Shown: positions 1 to 7,337, counted from the first letter of the stretch. The stretch is DNA of 12,499 bases from VMSU01 sp031400755 (GCA_031400755.1 JANNQL010000097.1:1-12499), one strand, 5' to 3'. Program-made: numbers and translations. Notes: generated by a model not told the origin, from the sequence alone.

Positions 1-6
1 AAAAGA

Positions 7-35
7 CTGGATTCCGGCCTTCGCCGGAATGACGG
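7..35. repeat. REP-like short palindrome
   Basis: A perfect 8-bp inverted repeat (ATTCCGGC at 11-18, GCCGGAAT at 23-30) flanks a CTTC loop and sits between CTGG and GACGG. This matches a widespread class of proteobacterial intergenic palindromes of the form CTGGATTCC...GGAATGAC, from general knowledge. There is no T-run on either side, so it is not a clear intrinsic terminator. It lies about 230 bp downstream of the response-regulator stop and could stabilise mRNA ends or be a selfish REP-type element. Confidence 0.6.
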
Positions 36-37
36 CC

Positions 38-57
38 ACAATTTTCCACAATTTTCC
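38..57. repeat. Tandem duplication of a 10-mer
   Basis: ACAATTTTCC occurs twice head to tail (38-47 and 48-57), followed by AC. It lies in non-coding DNA next to the REP-like palindrome. No function is visible, and replication slippage is the simplest explanation. Confidence 0.6.
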
Positions 58-117
58 ACTGCTGGTGGTGGCTTAAGTCAACGGCATTGAGGGGGGGACT
101 GGCCGCTGGCCGGCAGT

Positions 118-175
118 TTGCATCTTCACCCACCCCCCAGCCCCCTCCCGTGAAGGGAGGGGGAGCTTCATGCAA
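118..175. repeat. GC-rich nested hairpin, REP-like
   Basis: A perfect 9-bp stem (CCCCCTCCC at 141-149, GGGAGGGGG at 155-163) encloses the loop GTGAA. An outer inverted repeat TTGCAT (118-123) / ATGCAA (170-175) frames it. The pyrimidine-rich left flank (about 127-140) resembles the 'ccacccccagccctcccc' repeats common in proteobacterial intergenic DNA. It lies about 90 bp beyond the end of the response-regulator gene. It could block 3' exonucleases or terminate transcription, although no T-run follows. The rest of 1-266 shows no gene or clear promoter. Confidence 0.6.
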
Positions 176-266
176 GATCTTACCGGACGACACTGGCCTG
201 GATTGGCTGAGACAAAGGAAGACAGGCTGACATTAAGCCCAAGGGCGGGAGTAGGGGAATGATGAA

Positions 267-1709
267 TTACAGCGCAATCCCCTGACTGCGGTATTCGTTT
301 AATTTATTGCGCAGGGTGCGAACGCTGATGCCAAGCATCTTGGCGGCATGGGTCCGATTATTGTCGGTTTGCTGGAGTGCCTGTTGAATCATTTGACGCT
401 CCACCTCCCTGAGCGGGACCACCGGCCCTTTTTCATCGGCAAAGACAGCCGGGCCGTCAGCGGTTGACTGAGTCGGCGAACCATCGTCAACAAAGGCAGC
501 GCTATCTTCCGACACGCCTTCCTCCTCGTCCCAAAGGTCCCATGGTTCAATCTTCTGGCCGCGACTCAAGAGCACGGCCCGTTCGATCATATTTTCCATC
601 TCCCGGACATTGCCAGGCCAGTCGTAATCGAGGAAGCGCTGCCGGGAAATTTGAGATAGGCCTTTCAACGACTTTTTGTACTGGGCGGCATAGCGGGCGA
701 TGAAATGATCGGCCAAGAGCAGGATATCACCCCGGCGCTCCTTCAGTGACGGCAGACGCAACGGGATGACATTCAAACGATAAAAAAGGTCCTGGCGGAA
801 GGCGCCTTGCTCCACGGCCTCGCTCAGATTACGGTTGGTCGTGGCCAGGACGTGGACATCGAATTTTACCGGGGCCTTGCCGCCCAGCCGATCGACCTCG
901 CCCTCTTGCAGGACCCGGAGCAGCTTGGCCTGCAGATGGATAGGCACCTCCCCTATTTCATCAAGGAGCAGGGTGCCGTTGTCCGCCAGTTCAAACTTGC
1001 CCTTCTTGGCATTGATCGCCCCGGTAAAGGCCCCCCGCTCATGGCCAAACAGCTCGCTCTCCAGGAGTCCGTCCGGCAAGGCCGCGCAATTCAAGGCCAC
1101 AAAGGGCCCGGCGCTACGCTCACTCTCTTCATGGAGAAGCCGGGCCAGCACCTCCTTGCCGGTCCCAGACTCGCCGAGGATCAAGACCGTGGCCGTGCTA
1201 GAGGCAACCGCCTTGGCCTTGTCGACAACTCTGAGCCAGACCGGGTCCTGACCGATAATGGGCCGTTGCCCGCGGGCTGATCGAGCCCCGCTGCCCACCA
1301 CCGGCAAAACGCCAGCGCCCTGGCCCTGCAAGAACTGCCCGACCGCCAAGGCCCGGGCCACCGTCTCCAGCATGACCTCCATTGGAAAAGGCTTCAGTAT
1401 ATAATCAAAGGCCCCCAGTCTCATGGCATGAATGGCCGAATCCACCGTGGCAAAGCCGGTCATGATCACCACCGGCACGGCTGGACAGACAACCTTGGCC
1501 CGCTTCAAGAGTTCAAGGCCATCCATCTCCGGCATCTTAATGTCGGTGACAATCAGATCGACTGGCTCCCGGCCAAGCATATCAAGTGCCATGCGACCAT
1601 TTTCGGCAACGTCCACCAGAAACTCCTGCTTGATCAAGGCTTGAAACAGGCCAATCCTGATCTCCTGTTCATCGTCGACTACCAATATTTTTTTATTTGA
1701 TTTGTTCAA
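267..1709 (-). CDS. NtrC-family sigma-54-dependent response regulator
   Basis: A 480-residue two-component response regulator that would activate sigma-54 promoters after phosphorylation. The receiver domain spans about 5-120, with acidic residues D12/D13, phospho-acceptor D56, T84 and K106. The AAA+ domain runs from about 150 to 385: Walker A GESGTGKE (179-186), a canonical GAFTGA sigma-54 contact loop (226-231) and Walker B ending in DE (250-251). A Fis-type helix-turn-helix lies at about 430-475, ending in GISVRTLRNKLNEYRSQG, similar to FlrC/FleR/FlgR flagellar regulators. The start is TTG, chosen because the receiver domain begins at once. The ribosome site is weak (AAGAA). Only 24 bp separate it from the TPR gene upstream, so the two are probably co-transcribed. 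No partner kinase is in the window. A flagellar role is an inference from the C-terminal resemblance; the family call is firm. Confidence 0.95.
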   Translation of the reverse strand: MNKSNKKILVVDDEQEIRIGLFQALIKQEFLVDVAENGRMALDMLGREPVDLIVTDIKMPEMDGLELLKRAKVVCPAVPVVIMTGFATVDSAIHAMRLGAFDYILKPFPMEVMLETVARALAVGQFLQGQGAGVLPVVGSGARSARGQRPIIGQDPVWLRVVDKAKAVASSTATVLILGESGTGKEVLARLLHEESERSAGPFVALNCAALPDGLLESELFGHERGAFTGAINAKKGKFELADNGTLLLDEIGEVPIHLQAKLLRVLQEGEVDRLGGKAPVKFDVHVLATTNRNLSEAVEQGAFRQDLFYRLNVIPLRLPSLKERRGDILLLADHFIARYAAQYKKSLKGLSQISRQRFLDYDWPGNVREMENMIERAVLLSRGQKIEPWDLWDEEEGVSEDSAAFVDDGSPTQSTADGPAVFADEKGPVVPLREVERQMIQQALQQTDNNRTHAAKMLGISVRTLRNKLNEYRSQGIAL

Positions 1710-1733
1710 GACGTTTCTTAAGTAGTTACAAGT

Positions 1734-3896
1734 TTATTGAGCCGACCCCTTCTTCATGGCGGCCATTTCCGTATCAAGGTCATGCTGGGTCAGCCGCTCG
1801 TCCGCCATCTTCTGCCATTGTGGGTTTTCGCCCTGCTGGGCGGCCTTATAGTGGACCACTCCCTGCTCCTTATCTCCTTGAGCAAAAAAGACGTCCCCCA
1901 GGTAGAGGTGCAGTTCCTGAACAGCGTCACCCTTGTCCGGCAGACCCTGGGCCAGTCCCTTCTGGTAGACAGCCTGGGCCTTGGCCAAATTCCTTTTTCC
2001 CCGCCAGCCGTTGCCGATACGCAGCAACCAGACCTGATGGGCCTCCGGGGCAATCAAAGCACCGGCCACCCCTTTGGCCAGGACAGCCTCGGCCTGTTCG
2101 AGCCTGGCCTCCTGCACCATCAGCCCCAAGTCCTCGTCGGCAGCCTGGACCTGCTTGGCAGGAGGGGTCGGCTCTTTCATGGTCTGGCCATAAGCATCAT
2201 GGGCCTTATCAATCTGGCCGCGGGCCGCACTGAGTTTGGCAGTATAGTAGGCGACTTGTCCGGCTTCGGGCTTGCCCTCATAGGTCTTAGCCAAATAGGT
2301 CAGGAGCCGGTCCGCTGCTTCATAATCTTTTGCCGCCAGATATACTTCCGCCCGCCGGAAATAAAGTTCTGTCTTTTCCTGCTCAGTCATTGGCCACTTC
2401 ATGGCCAGGTAGTAGAAGGTCGCGGCTGGCTCGTAAAGGCCCAAGGCCTCCATGGCCTGGCCGATCATGATCTGTAGCTTGGCGTTCGGAAAATCCTTGA
2501 TGTGCCGATACTCGCTGACATAGAGTTCATGGATCTCCAGATATTTTTTTGCTTTCAGCAACTCTTCGACCAGATAGAGGAGGATATGGCCGACCCGTTT
2601 GCCTTGAAGGGCGTTGGCCGCCTCCGGCGTGGCGTTCCGCAAAAAATTTCGCCCAACCTCATAGGCCTTTTCCAGCTCTGCCCGGGCCTGATAGCGTTGA
2701 AACATTCCAAACCGGGCATCCTGGGCAATGGGATCGCGGTATGATTTTTCAAGGATGGCCAGGTAGGGCTTGTCCCCTTCCTCGTCTTTGAGGTCATTAT
2801 GACGCTGCCATTTGGCCAGGGTAATTTCAGGGTTGTCGAGATACTGGGCCACTCGCAAATTGCTGAACAACACCGCCCGCTCACTGCCGTCACCCTCTTC
2901 AATAATCTGACGGTACAACTTATTAGCGGACTGATAATCCTCTGTCCTGAAATAGCTTTCAGCGAGCTCCAGCAAGACGTCAGTCCGTTCGGCGACCATC
3001 CCGGCCAGAGTCAGATAATGATAGAGCTGTTCCCGGCCGACCTCCGTCTTGTCCAACCGCAGATTGGCGATCCCGGCATAACGCAGGATCTCAGGGTCAG
3101 CCACCTGTTGGTCCGGCGCGGCAGTCATAATCTTTTGATAGATGTTCAGCGCCCCCTGATAATCACCCTTTATCGACTTCAGGTTGCCGAGCCCGGCCTC
3201 GCCCATCTGCCGGACTGCGGCATCGGCCGACTTCTGCCAGACATGAAAGACCTTTTCCGCCTCACCCTCTTGTCCGGCCCTGAGCATGGAGTTCCGATAC
3301 CAGCGCATGGCCTGCAGCACCAGGGGCGAGTCAGGGTAACGCTCCATAAAAAGTTTAAAATAGGCCTGGGCCTCCCGGTAATAATGCATGGCCTGATAGG
3401 TCTTGCCCAACTCAAGATAGGCCTCTGCCGCCTTGGGGGACTTTGGATAATAACTGACATAACGCCGAAAACGGTCCAGCACCTTTTCCCAATCGGCAAT
3501 CTTAGAGCTCTGGGCAAACTCTTTTTGCAAATAGGCCGCCTGCCACAGAGACGGCTCGGCATTCTTGTCTTCCGGATAATAATAGTGGACCATATACAGG
3601 GCACGGGCGGCCCCCGCATTATCGCCAAGCTGCAGCATGTCCTGGGCCTCGGCCAATAATTTGCCTAAGGATGGAGGTTTGACCACGACCGGCGGGGCCT
3701 CCTTCTTCTTTTCTTTTTTCTCTTCCTTCTTACCTTCCTCTTTCTTTTTTTCCTTTTTTTCCGACTTCTCCGTCTTTTTTTCGGTTTTCTTTTTTTCCTT
3801 GCCCTCCTGCGCCAGCAGATGCCTTGGCGCCAAAAGATTTAAGCCCAGCAGCAGGCAGCAGAGAAGAGCAATCGAGAGAATAAATTTATTTTGCAT
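1734..3896 (-). CDS. Exported TPR-repeat protein with Lys/Glu-rich neck
   Basis: A 720-residue protein, if translation starts at the ATG at 3896. That start gives a clean signal peptide: K4, a hydrophobic core at about 5-23 and a likely cut near A29. An in-frame TTG at 3944 would add 16 residues, but it has no ribosome site and buries the signal. Residues 31-66 are almost only Lys and Glu, then comes a short Pro/Val linker. The rest is helical tetratricopeptide repeats, e.g. the AEAYLELGKTYQAMHYYREA unit followed by YFKLFMERYPDSP. It is probably a periplasmic scaffold for protein contacts; no catalytic motif is seen. It lies between two sigma-54 activators, suggesting a sensory or structural partner in the same regulon. 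The neck codons contain four A7 runs that could slip. The specific function is unknown. Confidence 0.85.
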   Translation of the reverse strand: MQNKFILSIALLCCLLLGLNLLAPRHLLAQEGKEKKKTEKKTEKSEKKEKKKEEGKKEEKKEKKKEAPPVVVKPPSLGKLLAEAQDMLQLGDNAGAARALYMVHYYYPEDKNAEPSLWQAAYLQKEFAQSSKIADWEKVLDRFRRYVSYYPKSPKAAEAYLELGKTYQAMHYYREAQAYFKLFMERYPDSPLVLQAMRWYRNSMLRAGQEGEAEKVFHVWQKSADAAVRQMGEAGLGNLKSIKGDYQGALNIYQKIMTAAPDQQVADPEILRYAGIANLRLDKTEVGREQLYHYLTLAGMVAERTDVLLELAESYFRTEDYQSANKLYRQIIEEGDGSERAVLFSNLRVAQYLDNPEITLAKWQRHNDLKDEEGDKPYLAILEKSYRDPIAQDARFGMFQRYQARAELEKAYEVGRNFLRNATPEAANALQGKRVGHILLYLVEELLKAKKYLEIHELYVSEYRHIKDFPNAKLQIMIGQAMEALGLYEPAATFYYLAMKWPMTEQEKTELYFRRAEVYLAAKDYEAADRLLTYLAKTYEGKPEAGQVAYYTAKLSAARGQIDKAHDAYGQTMKEPTPPAKQVQAADEDLGLMVQEARLEQAEAVLAKGVAGALIAPEAHQVWLLRIGNGWRGKRNLAKAQAVYQKGLAQGLPDKGDAVQELHLYLGDVFFAQGDKEQGVVHYKAAQQGENPQWQKMADERLTQHDLDTEMAAMKKGSAQ

Positions 3897-3954
3897 GGCT
3901 ATCAGTCGAATTTCGCACCCAACGCATTTATGTTCAACTCGCAAAAAGGCATGG

Positions 3955-4082
3955 GATGGCTAAGCAAAAGGGCCGATATACAAGGCGCGGGGCGTTTTTT
4001 GTGAGTTAGGCCATACATCAGGTATGCCGAACGAACAAAAATGCCACGCAACGCAGTAGATCGGCCTTTTTGCGACGCCATC
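3955..4082. repeat. MITE-like imperfect palindromic element, ~128 bp
   Basis: This intergenic block is a long imperfect inverted repeat. Outer arms: GATGGC (3955-3960) pairs with GCCATC (4077-4082). Next, GCAAAAGGGCCGAT (3964-3977) pairs with ATCGGCCTTTTTGC (4060-4073), 13 of 14 bases matching. Inner arms: GGCGTTTTTTGT (3991-4002) opposes ACAAAAATGCC (4035-4045), and GTTAGGCCATAC (4005-4016) opposes GTATGCCGAAC (4022-4032), around an ATCAG loop. It starts five bases after the stop of the short sigma-54 activator and ends about 60 bp before the TPR start, so the operon mRNA would carry a long hairpin. I associate similar sequences with multicopy intergenic repeats in Desulfobacterota; copy number cannot be tested here. 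No transposase is nearby. Confidence 0.75.
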
Positions 4083-4087
4083 ATCTC

Positions 4088-5089
4088 CTACTCCGTCATG
4101 GTCACCAGAGGTTTGACCAACTCGTAGCGCTTCATCTTCTCAATCAAGGTGGTGCGGTTGACATTCATGAGCTGGGCGGCCTGGTTCTTGACCCAGCCGG
4201 TCTGGTTTAAGGCCTGGACAATGAGCTTCTTCTCGTAATCCCCCACTGCCTGGGTCAGGGAAAAACCGACGCCCGGGATTTCATCGACATCCTGCCGCGC
4301 CAACCCTTTCGCCTGCATGATCTTGTCGGGCAGGTCAGAGACCGAAATCTCTTTACCCGAGGCCAGGATGACCATTCTCTCGATAATATTCTCCAACTCC
4401 CTGACATTGCCGGGCCACGAGTAGCGCAACAGTGCCCCGAGCGCCTCCTGAGAGATGCCGGTGATCCGCCGGTTTTTGGATTGGTTAAAGGCATCGATAA
4501 AGTGATAGACCAGGGGCACGATGTCCGCCGAGCGCTCCCTGAGCGGCGGCGCCTGGATCGGGATGACGTTCAAACGATAGAACAGGTCCTCCCTGAACCG
4601 CCCGGCCCTGACCTCGGCCTCCAGCTCGCGATTGGTGGCGGCAATGACCCGAAAGTCAGAGATAATGGTCTGGGTGCCGCCGACCCGCTCGAACTGCCGC
4701 TCCTGCAAGACCCGCAGCAGCTTGACCTGGAGCATGGGGCTCATCTCCGAGATCTCGTCCAAAAAGACAGTGCCGCTGTGGGCCAGCTCAAAGCGGCCCT
4801 GCCGGGTGCGAATGGCGTGGGTAAAGGCGCCTTTCTCATGCCCGAACAATTCACTTTCCAGGAGTTCGGCGGGAATGGCGCCGCAATTGATCGGCACAAA
4901 GGGGTTATCGCGACGCGGCCCTTCCGAATGAATGGCCCGGGCAATCAACTCCTTGCCGGTCCCCGACTCGCCATGGACCAAGATGGTGGTATCCGTGTCC
5001 GTGACCTTGGCGATCAGGGCGAACAGCCTCTGCATGATGTCACAACTGCCGATGATCCCGGCATAGCTGTTTTGAGTCGTTGCGGTCAT
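4088..5089 (-). CDS. Sigma-54 activator lacking a sensor domain, GAFTHA variant
   Basis: A 333-residue bacterial enhancer-binding protein. The AAA+ domain starts at about residue 11, with no receiver, PAS or GAF domain before it (PspF-like layout). Walker A is GESGTGKE (40-47), Walker B GTVFLDEI (106-113), and the R-finger region contains FREDLFYRLNVIP. The sigma-54 contact loop reads GAFTHA (87-92), with His in place of the second Gly of GAFTGA; the essential F and T are kept. A Fis-type helix-turn-helix at about 287-328 (NQAAQLMNVNRTTLIEKMKRYEL) resembles FleQ/FlrA. The ATG at 5089 is used; the ribosome site is weak. Without a sensor domain, activity is probably set by expression level or by a partner protein, possibly the TPR product downstream, which is speculative. 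It is the first gene of the presumed three-gene operon. Confidence 0.93.
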   Translation of the reverse strand: MTATTQNSYAGIIGSCDIMQRLFALIAKVTDTDTTILVHGESGTGKELIARAIHSEGPRRDNPFVPINCGAIPAELLESELFGHEKGAFTHAIRTRQGRFELAHSGTVFLDEISEMSPMLQVKLLRVLQERQFERVGGTQTIISDFRVIAATNRELEAEVRAGRFREDLFYRLNVIPIQAPPLRERSADIVPLVYHFIDAFNQSKNRRITGISQEALGALLRYSWPGNVRELENIIERMVILASGKEISVSDLPDKIMQAKGLARQDVDEIPGVGFSLTQAVGDYEKKLIVQALNQTGWVKNQAAQLMNVNRTTLIEKMKRYELVKPLVTMTE

Positions 5090-5171
5090 AAAGGTTTAAT
5101 GGGGATTAAGTAGTTAGTGACAAAGCAGTCTGCGGTGCTGCTGAACGTTTACCAAATTTATACGCCCTTTC

Positions 5172-5218
5172 CCCCACAATATCTATAAAAAACGTGGGGT
5201 TCATGTGATGTGTTCACA
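5172..5218. promoter_or_regulatory. Two inverted repeats, possible operators
   Basis: In the 149-bp gap upstream of the short sigma-54 activator, TGTGA (5204-5208) and TCACA (5214-5218) form a perfect inverted repeat with a 5-bp spacer. This resembles CRP/FNR-family half-sites, but classical CRP has a 6-bp spacer. A second inverted repeat, CCCCAC (5172-5177) / GTGGGG (5194-5199), encloses an A/T-rich 16-bp stretch. Both lie about 85-130 bp before the activator ATG. Binding is inferred from symmetry alone, and the first repeat touches the terminator T-run of the neighbouring gene. Confidence 0.3.
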
Positions 5219-5238
5219 AAAAAGCCGTCCTGTCGGCC
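5218..5238 (-). terminator. Probable intrinsic terminator of the membrane protein gene
   Basis: Read on the minus strand, right after the stop codon at 5241-5239, GCCG and CGGC (5237-5234 and 5227-5224) pair around a 6-base loop. A G-T closing pair can extend the stem, and a run of six T follows (5223-5218). The stem is short but the position and T-run fit a rho-independent terminator. Confidence 0.5.
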
Positions 5239-7074
5239 TCAGTACAAAAACTGGCCACTGATGTCTGGCGGGTCCTGCCCGTTCTGTTTATACAAAAGGG
5301 CCATTCGATACCATTCCAAAAGCGCGCAATGACTCTGCTCAGGGACCAGGCGATACCAGCCCATTACCTGCCGGAGCTTGAGTGCCTCAACCATTTGCTT
5401 GAAGTTGGCCCCCTGCTCAGGGGCCTCCACCGCCAAAAAACGCATGGCCTTGTCCTTAAAATATTCCGCAGTTTCCTCTTGGTGCAGTTCCATAAAAAAC
5501 GAAACTGAATCCACCATGGAACCGATCATTTCATCATTAATCTCATAATTTCTGGTCACAAATCGGGCCTGGGGATTGGCCCGCACGATACCGTTAAAGG
5601 CATCTTCCCCGCGTTGCCGCGCCCCGGCCAGGAAAACCGTTACCCCGCAGGCCAGGCTGACCATGATGACCAGGCAAAAGGTGAATTGGCGCCTAAAAAA
5701 TGGCTGGGCCAGAAAGAACGCCCCTGGGCCGACAATCACAAAACACGGCAACATCCAAAGCATATCGGCATGCTTTGGTAAAAAAATAAGCCACAAAATA
5801 TCCTTGGGCAGCCTGGCGGCCACGGTAGACAAAGCGGAAAAAAGAAATGAATAGTGGTGTGGCATCAAAAAACCCATGCTGTTGTCAGGAAACGACCAGA
5901 TTTCCCCATACACCCTATACATGGCCAAGGCCCAGACGGCACTTACCGCACAACCCGCTGCCAGCCAAAAAAAATATCTGCGGCAGAGATCAAACAGCCG
6001 AGCTAGAAAGAGGATAAAACAGGGAAGGACCACCAGAAACCGGCGCTGGCCGAAGGAATTGCCAAATTCGCCACTCCAGAAGTTTGTTGAGCCGCAAATG
6101 ATGCACTCCACAAACAAGATGGCGGCAAGGACATTATACAACGGCGGGTTGCGGCGGCATCGGACCAGATATCCCCACATGGCGATAAACAGTACAGGCC
6201 AGAAGGTGAACAGACCGTTCCTGGCGCCGACCAGCATCAGATAGGCGCTCTTCAAAAATTCAAGGTCAAACTGGACCCCATAGGTACTGCCCTGCGTCCC
6301 AAAAATGGCCTGGCGGACCATTACTCCCGGAACAATAAAGAGCAGGCCGCCGCAGGCCGCCATAAACACTCGGCCCAACAGCCACCGCCAGCCCCCCCGA
6401 CCGAGTGGACGGGAAACAATCAGCCCATACAGCAACAACAGGCCCCAGACTACAAATTCGGCCCTGACAAAGACGCCTAGGCCCCAGACCGCTCCCAGCA
6501 GCAGCCAGGACAGTTTTTTCTCCAGGTTGCTGAAATGATAAATGTAGAGCAACAGGGCGGACAAGAAAGCGGCAGGCAGATTCATCTGGCAGGGAAAGAC
6601 AGCCGCATAGATTAGAAGCGGCCCGCCATACAGACAAGAAAGCACGGCAGCGAGCACTGCCGGGGCGGGAAAATAGCGGCGCCCGACCTGATAGGTCAGC
6701 AAGCAAAAAAAGAGCGCCAAGATATAGGCAGTACCGCCAACCCACAATCTTTCATGATAGTTGATATCATAGAGCTGCGGAGGAAGATGGGGTATGAACG
6801 ACGCCAGCTTGAGGGAGACAAAGGCAAAGGCCGTCGCCGGCAGAAAAAAGAAGACCCCTCCTATATTCTGATGGATCGGGGCGTGCTTGCTCGGGGTGAT
6901 CTGCCATATGGTATCGACGGACAAGTGCCTAGGCAGAATGTTCAGGTGCCCTTCGCTGACAATGCGATGGGCAACCTCAAGGTAAATTGAACTGTCCGGG
7001 CCACGCCCTGTGTTGGTATGGTACAGGGCAAAGGGCAGCAGACAAACGACAAGAATTATAAACTTTCTGGCCAT
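5239..7074 (-). CDS. Multi-pass GT-C-type glycosyltransferase-like membrane protein
   Basis: A 611-residue inner-membrane protein from the ATG at 7074. A TTG at 7119 would add 15 polar residues before the first hydrophobic helix and has no ribosome site, so ATG is preferred. About ten or more hydrophobic segments cover residues 5-490, followed by a soluble tail of about 120 residues. An acidic residue in the first outer loop (D27 in GRGPDSSIYLE), a GRRYFPAP turn and a GQRRFLVVLPCF segment are typical of GT-C fold enzymes. These transfer sugars from polyprenyl-phosphate donors outside the membrane. Donor and acceptor cannot be read from sequence. It is transcribed alone from its own promoter, with a terminator behind it, and is divergent from ftsE. 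It could be a non-enzymatic relative. Confidence 0.7.
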   Translation of the reverse strand: MARKFIILVVCLLPFALYHTNTGRGPDSSIYLEVAHRIVSEGHLNILPRHLSVDTIWQITPSKHAPIHQNIGGVFFFLPATAFAFVSLKLASFIPHLPPQLYDINYHERLWVGGTAYILALFFCLLTYQVGRRYFPAPAVLAAVLSCLYGGPLLIYAAVFPCQMNLPAAFLSALLLYIYHFSNLEKKLSWLLLGAVWGLGVFVRAEFVVWGLLLLYGLIVSRPLGRGGWRWLLGRVFMAACGGLLFIVPGVMVRQAIFGTQGSTYGVQFDLEFLKSAYLMLVGARNGLFTFWPVLFIAMWGYLVRCRRNPPLYNVLAAILFVECIICGSTNFWSGEFGNSFGQRRFLVVLPCFILFLARLFDLCRRYFFWLAAGCAVSAVWALAMYRVYGEIWSFPDNSMGFLMPHHYSFLFSALSTVAARLPKDILWLIFLPKHADMLWMLPCFVIVGPGAFFLAQPFFRRQFTFCLVIMVSLACGVTVFLAGARQRGEDAFNGIVRANPQARFVTRNYEINDEMIGSMVDSVSFFMELHQEETAEYFKDKAMRFLAVEAPEQGANFKQMVEALKLRQVMGWYRLVPEQSHCALLEWYRMALLYKQNGQDPPDISGQFLY

Positions 7075-7187
7075 AATTGTATTTGGAATTAGTGCCTCGT
7101 TGGTAAAGTCTGTGAACAAAAAGTGTCACTGCTTCTTCAGACTCTACTCAACCGGATTGCACGTTTCAAGCCTTTACTGTGCCCGTT

Positions 7188-7216
7188 TATTTAGGTTAAC
7201 AGTTTACGGTTGTCAA
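7188..7216 (-). promoter_or_regulatory. Sigma-70-like promoter for the GT-C gene
   Basis: On the minus strand, a perfect -35 TTGACA (7216-7211) is followed after 17 bp by TAAATA (7193-7188), five of six bases matching TATAAT. Transcription would start near 7181, giving a leader of about 105 bases before the ATG at 7074. No competing promoter of this quality is seen in the intergenic region on this strand. Confidence 0.6.
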
Positions 7217-7273
7217 TGAACAAGGTTCATGGTAATCGCCTTTAGTGAACAATCCCTTCGACTCTTGTAGATT

Positions 7274-7312
7274 AATCAGGCATTGACTCTTCACTGATTG
7301 AGGTTTTATATA
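7274..7312 (+). promoter_or_regulatory. Sigma-70-like promoter for ftsE, with flanking inverted repeat
   Basis: TTGACT (7283-7288) is followed after 18 bp by TATATA (7307-7312), with TTTATA at 16-bp spacing as an alternative -10. A perfect 6-bp inverted repeat, AATCAG (7274-7279) / CTGATT (7294-7299), straddles the -35 and could be a repressor site. This is the best plus-strand promoter between the divergent genes and would serve ftsE, ftsX and the envC-like gene. Confidence 0.5.
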
Positions 7313-7324
7313 GTTTGGCAAATG

Positions 7325-7337
7325 CCCCCTACGGGGG
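7325..7337 (+). promoter_or_regulatory. Hairpin overlapping the ftsE ribosome site
   Basis: CCCCC (7325-7329) and GGGGG (7333-7337) form a perfect 5-bp stem with a 3-base loop. The right arm is the start of the purine-rich ribosome site (GGGGGAAAA) 6 bases before the TTG codon at 7344. If folded, it would hide the site. No T-run follows, so it is not a terminator. Regulation is inferred only from position. Confidence 0.35.

Noticed and set aside
2799..3659. 286-codon open frame on the plus strand opposite the TPR gene
   Set aside because: It is a shadow of the TPR gene: no ribosome site, no domain, and the sense frame shows clear TPR periodicity.
4042..4056. TGGCAT...TTCG on the minus strand as a sigma-54 promoter for the TPR gene
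   Set aside because: The -12 GC element is not in register, and the bases belong to the arms of the palindromic repeat.
3902..4084. 60-codon minus-strand frame between the activator and the TPR gene
   Set aside because: It lies almost wholly in the palindromic element, so the open frame is better explained by repeat sequence than by a gene.
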